NCBI GenBank assembly: GCA_041397625.1
Contig: JAWKWH010000003.1
Coordinates: 62,001 to 126,000 of the forward strand
Origin: JAWKWH01 sp041397625
GTDB lineage: Bacteria; Pseudomonadota; Alphaproteobacteria; Rhizobiales; Rhizobiaceae
Direction of reading: 5' to 3'
DNA length: 64,000 nt
Below, in pieces: positions 62,620 to 64,000 of this stretch. The notes under the pieces were generated by a model, which worked only from the letters and a program-made list of their open reading frames with translations, did no database searches and had not been told where the DNA came from. A program made the translations under genes and the position numbers. Numbering within the stretch: the first letter of the stretch is position 1; each line of letters begins with the position of its first letter.

Positions 62620-64000
62620 CGGGCCAGGCGAGCAGCCTCGACCGGCTCGCTGCCGGCTACCGGCAATTCCGCGACAGCGGCGACATGGTGCTTAGCGGCG
62701 GAAGGGTGGTCGCCATCTCGCCGAACCATTTTCGCGTCAAGGGTCTTGCCGCTTCGAGCCGGCTCGGGGACGTCGTGCATCACGACCGGGGACCGGTCGG
62801 CCGGCGCGGCGAGGTTATCCGGATCGACGGGACCGATATCACCGTGGCGCCATTTCGCGATGCCCGGCACCTGACCGTCGGCGCGGTGGTGGTCAATCGC
62901 GGACCGCTTTCGGCCAGTCCCGGCGACGGCTGGCTCGGCCGGGTGGTCGACGCGCTCGGAGAACCGGTCGACGGCAAGGGGCCGTTGCTCGGCGGGGAGG
63001 CGGCGGCGCACGCCGAAACCAGCCAGCCGACGGCGATGCAGCGTGGCCGCGTCGACCAGCCGTTTCGCACCGGGGTCCGCGTCATCGATATCTTCACGCC
63101 GCTCTGCTACGGCCAGCGCTTCGGCCTGTTTGCCGGCTCGGGTGTCGGCAAGTCGACGCTGCTGGCCATGCTGGCGCGCGCCGACGCGTTCGACGTCATC
63201 GTCGTCGCGCTGGTCGGCGAGCGCGGGCGCGAGGTGCGCGAGTTCATCGAGGAGACCTTCGGTCCCGGCGACATGGCCAAGGCGATCGTCGTGCTGGCGA
63301 CCAGTGACGAGAGCGCCATGATGCGCCGGCGGGCGCCGGAATGCGCGCTGCAGATCGCCGAACACTTCCGCGATCGCGGCAAGCGGGTGCTATTGCTCCT
63401 GGATTCGGTGACGCGCTATGCCCATGCGCTGCGCGAGGTGGCGATCTCGATCGGTGAACCGCCGGTGGCGCGCGGTTATCCCGCCTCGGTATTCACCGAA
63501 CTGCCGCGCATGCTGGAACGGGCAGGGCCCGGCGCGGAGGGCGGCGGATCGATCACCGCCATCATTACCGTTCTGGTCGACGGCGACGATCACAACGATC
63601 CGGTTGCCGACGCTGTCAGGGGCATTCTCGACGGCCATCTGGTGATGGATCGTCAGATCGCCGACCAGGGACGCTATCCGGCGGTCAATCCGCTGGCCTC
63701 GATCTCCCGGCTCGCCAACCGGGTGTGGCGCGAGGAGGAAAAGGCGCTGGTGCTGCAGTTGCGCTCGATGATCCATCGTTTCGAGGAGACGCGCGACCTG
63801 CGCCTTCTGGGCGCCTGGCAACCCGGCGCCGATGCGGCGCTGGACAAGGCTGTTGAAACCGTGCCGGCGATTTATGACGCGCTGTGCCAGGAACCGTCCG
63901 ATCCGGTGTCGTCCGATCCGTTCGCCGATCTCATCACTTTCCTGAAGGGCGGAGCCGTCGTGCCCGACGCCGCGAAGCCCGTCGATGTCGATGCGGGAGG
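62616..64000 (+). CDS. fliI: Flagellum-specific ATPase FliI, cut by the right window edge
   Basis: Open from the GTG at 62616 (overlapping the flgF stop, GTGA) to the edge, 461 codons; family length is about 460-470, so only a few residues are missing. Walker A FAGSGVGKSTLL and Walker B RVLLLLDSVTRYAHALREVA are visible, with GERGREVREFIEE, the ARGYPASVFTELPRMLERAG segment and DQGRYPAVNPLASISR, all of the FliI/T3SS ATPase type rather than F1-beta. It energises flagellar protein export. The start codon is inferred from homology to the short N-terminal part. Confidence 0.95.
   Translation, partial: MTGQASSLDRLAAGYRQFRDSGDMVLSGGRVVAISPNHFRVKGLAASSRLGDVVHHDRGPVGRRGEVIRIDGTDITVAPFRDARHLTVGAVVVNRGPLSASPGDGWLGRVVDALGEPVDGKGPLLGGEAAAHAETSQPTAMQRGRVDQPFRTGVRVIDIFTPLCYGQRFGLFAGSGVGKSTLLAMLARADAFDVIVVALVGERGREVREFIEETFGPGDMAKAIVVLATSDESAMMRRRAPECALQIAEHFRDRGKRVLLLLDSVTRYAHALREVAISIGEPPVARGYPASVFTELPRMLERAGPGAEGGGSITAIITVLVDGDDHNDPVADAVRGILDGHLVMDRQIADQGRYPAVNPLASISRLANRVWREEEKALVLQLRSMIHRFEETRDLRLLGAWQPGADAALDKAVETVPAIYDALCQEPSDPVSSDPFADLITFLKGGAVVPDAAKPVDVDAG

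Overview
The window is a dense, GC-rich chromosomal segment of an alphaproteobacterium. The best guess is a Rhizobiales member close to Phyllobacteriaceae (Mesorhizobium-like). The reasons are the smoEFGK-smoS-mtlK polyol operon, the visN/visR - flhB-fliG-fliN-fliM-motA - flgF-fliI flagellar order known from rhizobia, and a large palindromic intergenic repeat of the kind scattered in these genomes. I see no rRNA, tRNA, IS element, prophage or CRISPR array. Almost every base is coding; the only gene-free stretch over 300 bp (38766-39122) holds the repeat.

Layout. (1) 1-11936: a histidine-utilisation (hut) locus. Leftward run hutI-hutH-hutG - three-gene TRAP transporter - hutU - enoyl-CoA hydratase - acyl-CoA synthetase (cut by the left edge); rightward hutF-hutC. 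hutF plus hutG indicates the route through N-formylglutamate. The 72-bp divergent gap carries two ATG-N6-CAT palindromes exactly 21 bp apart, probable HutC operators. (2) 12063-14381: tungstate ABC importer tupBCA. (3) 14434-18732: HxlR regulator and divergent methyltransferase, a small zinc-ribbon protein, a quinone-oxidoreductase-like enzyme and a secreted trypsin-like protease. (4) 18854-21316: purL and bolA. (5) 21379-29657: sorbitol/mannitol operon (HAD phosphatase, SorC-type regulator, ABC importer SmoEFGK, sorbitol dehydrogenase SmoS, mannitol dehydrogenase MtlK).

(6) 29667-50089: a roughly 20-kb aromatic-catabolism island, the most interesting part. An AraC regulator, two vanillin-dehydrogenase-type aldehyde dehydrogenases and a branched-chain-amino-acid-type (HAAT) ABC importer form one module. 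Next come a lipoprotein, a short methionine-synthase-like methyltransferase, an FCD-type GntR regulator, a LigM-like tetrahydrofolate O-demethylase, a TRAP transporter, a type I (VOC) extradiol dioxygenase, and GalB, GalC and GalD homologues for the lower gallate pathway, with a DUF1932 dehydrogenase. Read together: aromatic aldehyde uptake and oxidation, O-demethylation, ring opening, then hydration and aldol cleavage to central metabolites. A VOC-type dioxygenase stands where known gallate pathways use a LigB-type enzyme. The ABC ATPase LivF carries a 168-residue C-terminal extension with a duplicated motif, a lysine-rich tail and a strong internal ribosome-binding site; its partner LivG has lost the signature glycine.

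(7) 50103-64000: PAS_5 and AraC proteins, then the flagellar locus: visN, visR, two small genes, a diguanylate cyclase gene, the leftward motA-fliM-fliN-fliG-flhB operon and the rightward DUF1217 gene-flgF-fliI (fliI cut by the right edge).

All functional calls are by reading translated sequence and motif recall; no database search was possible.
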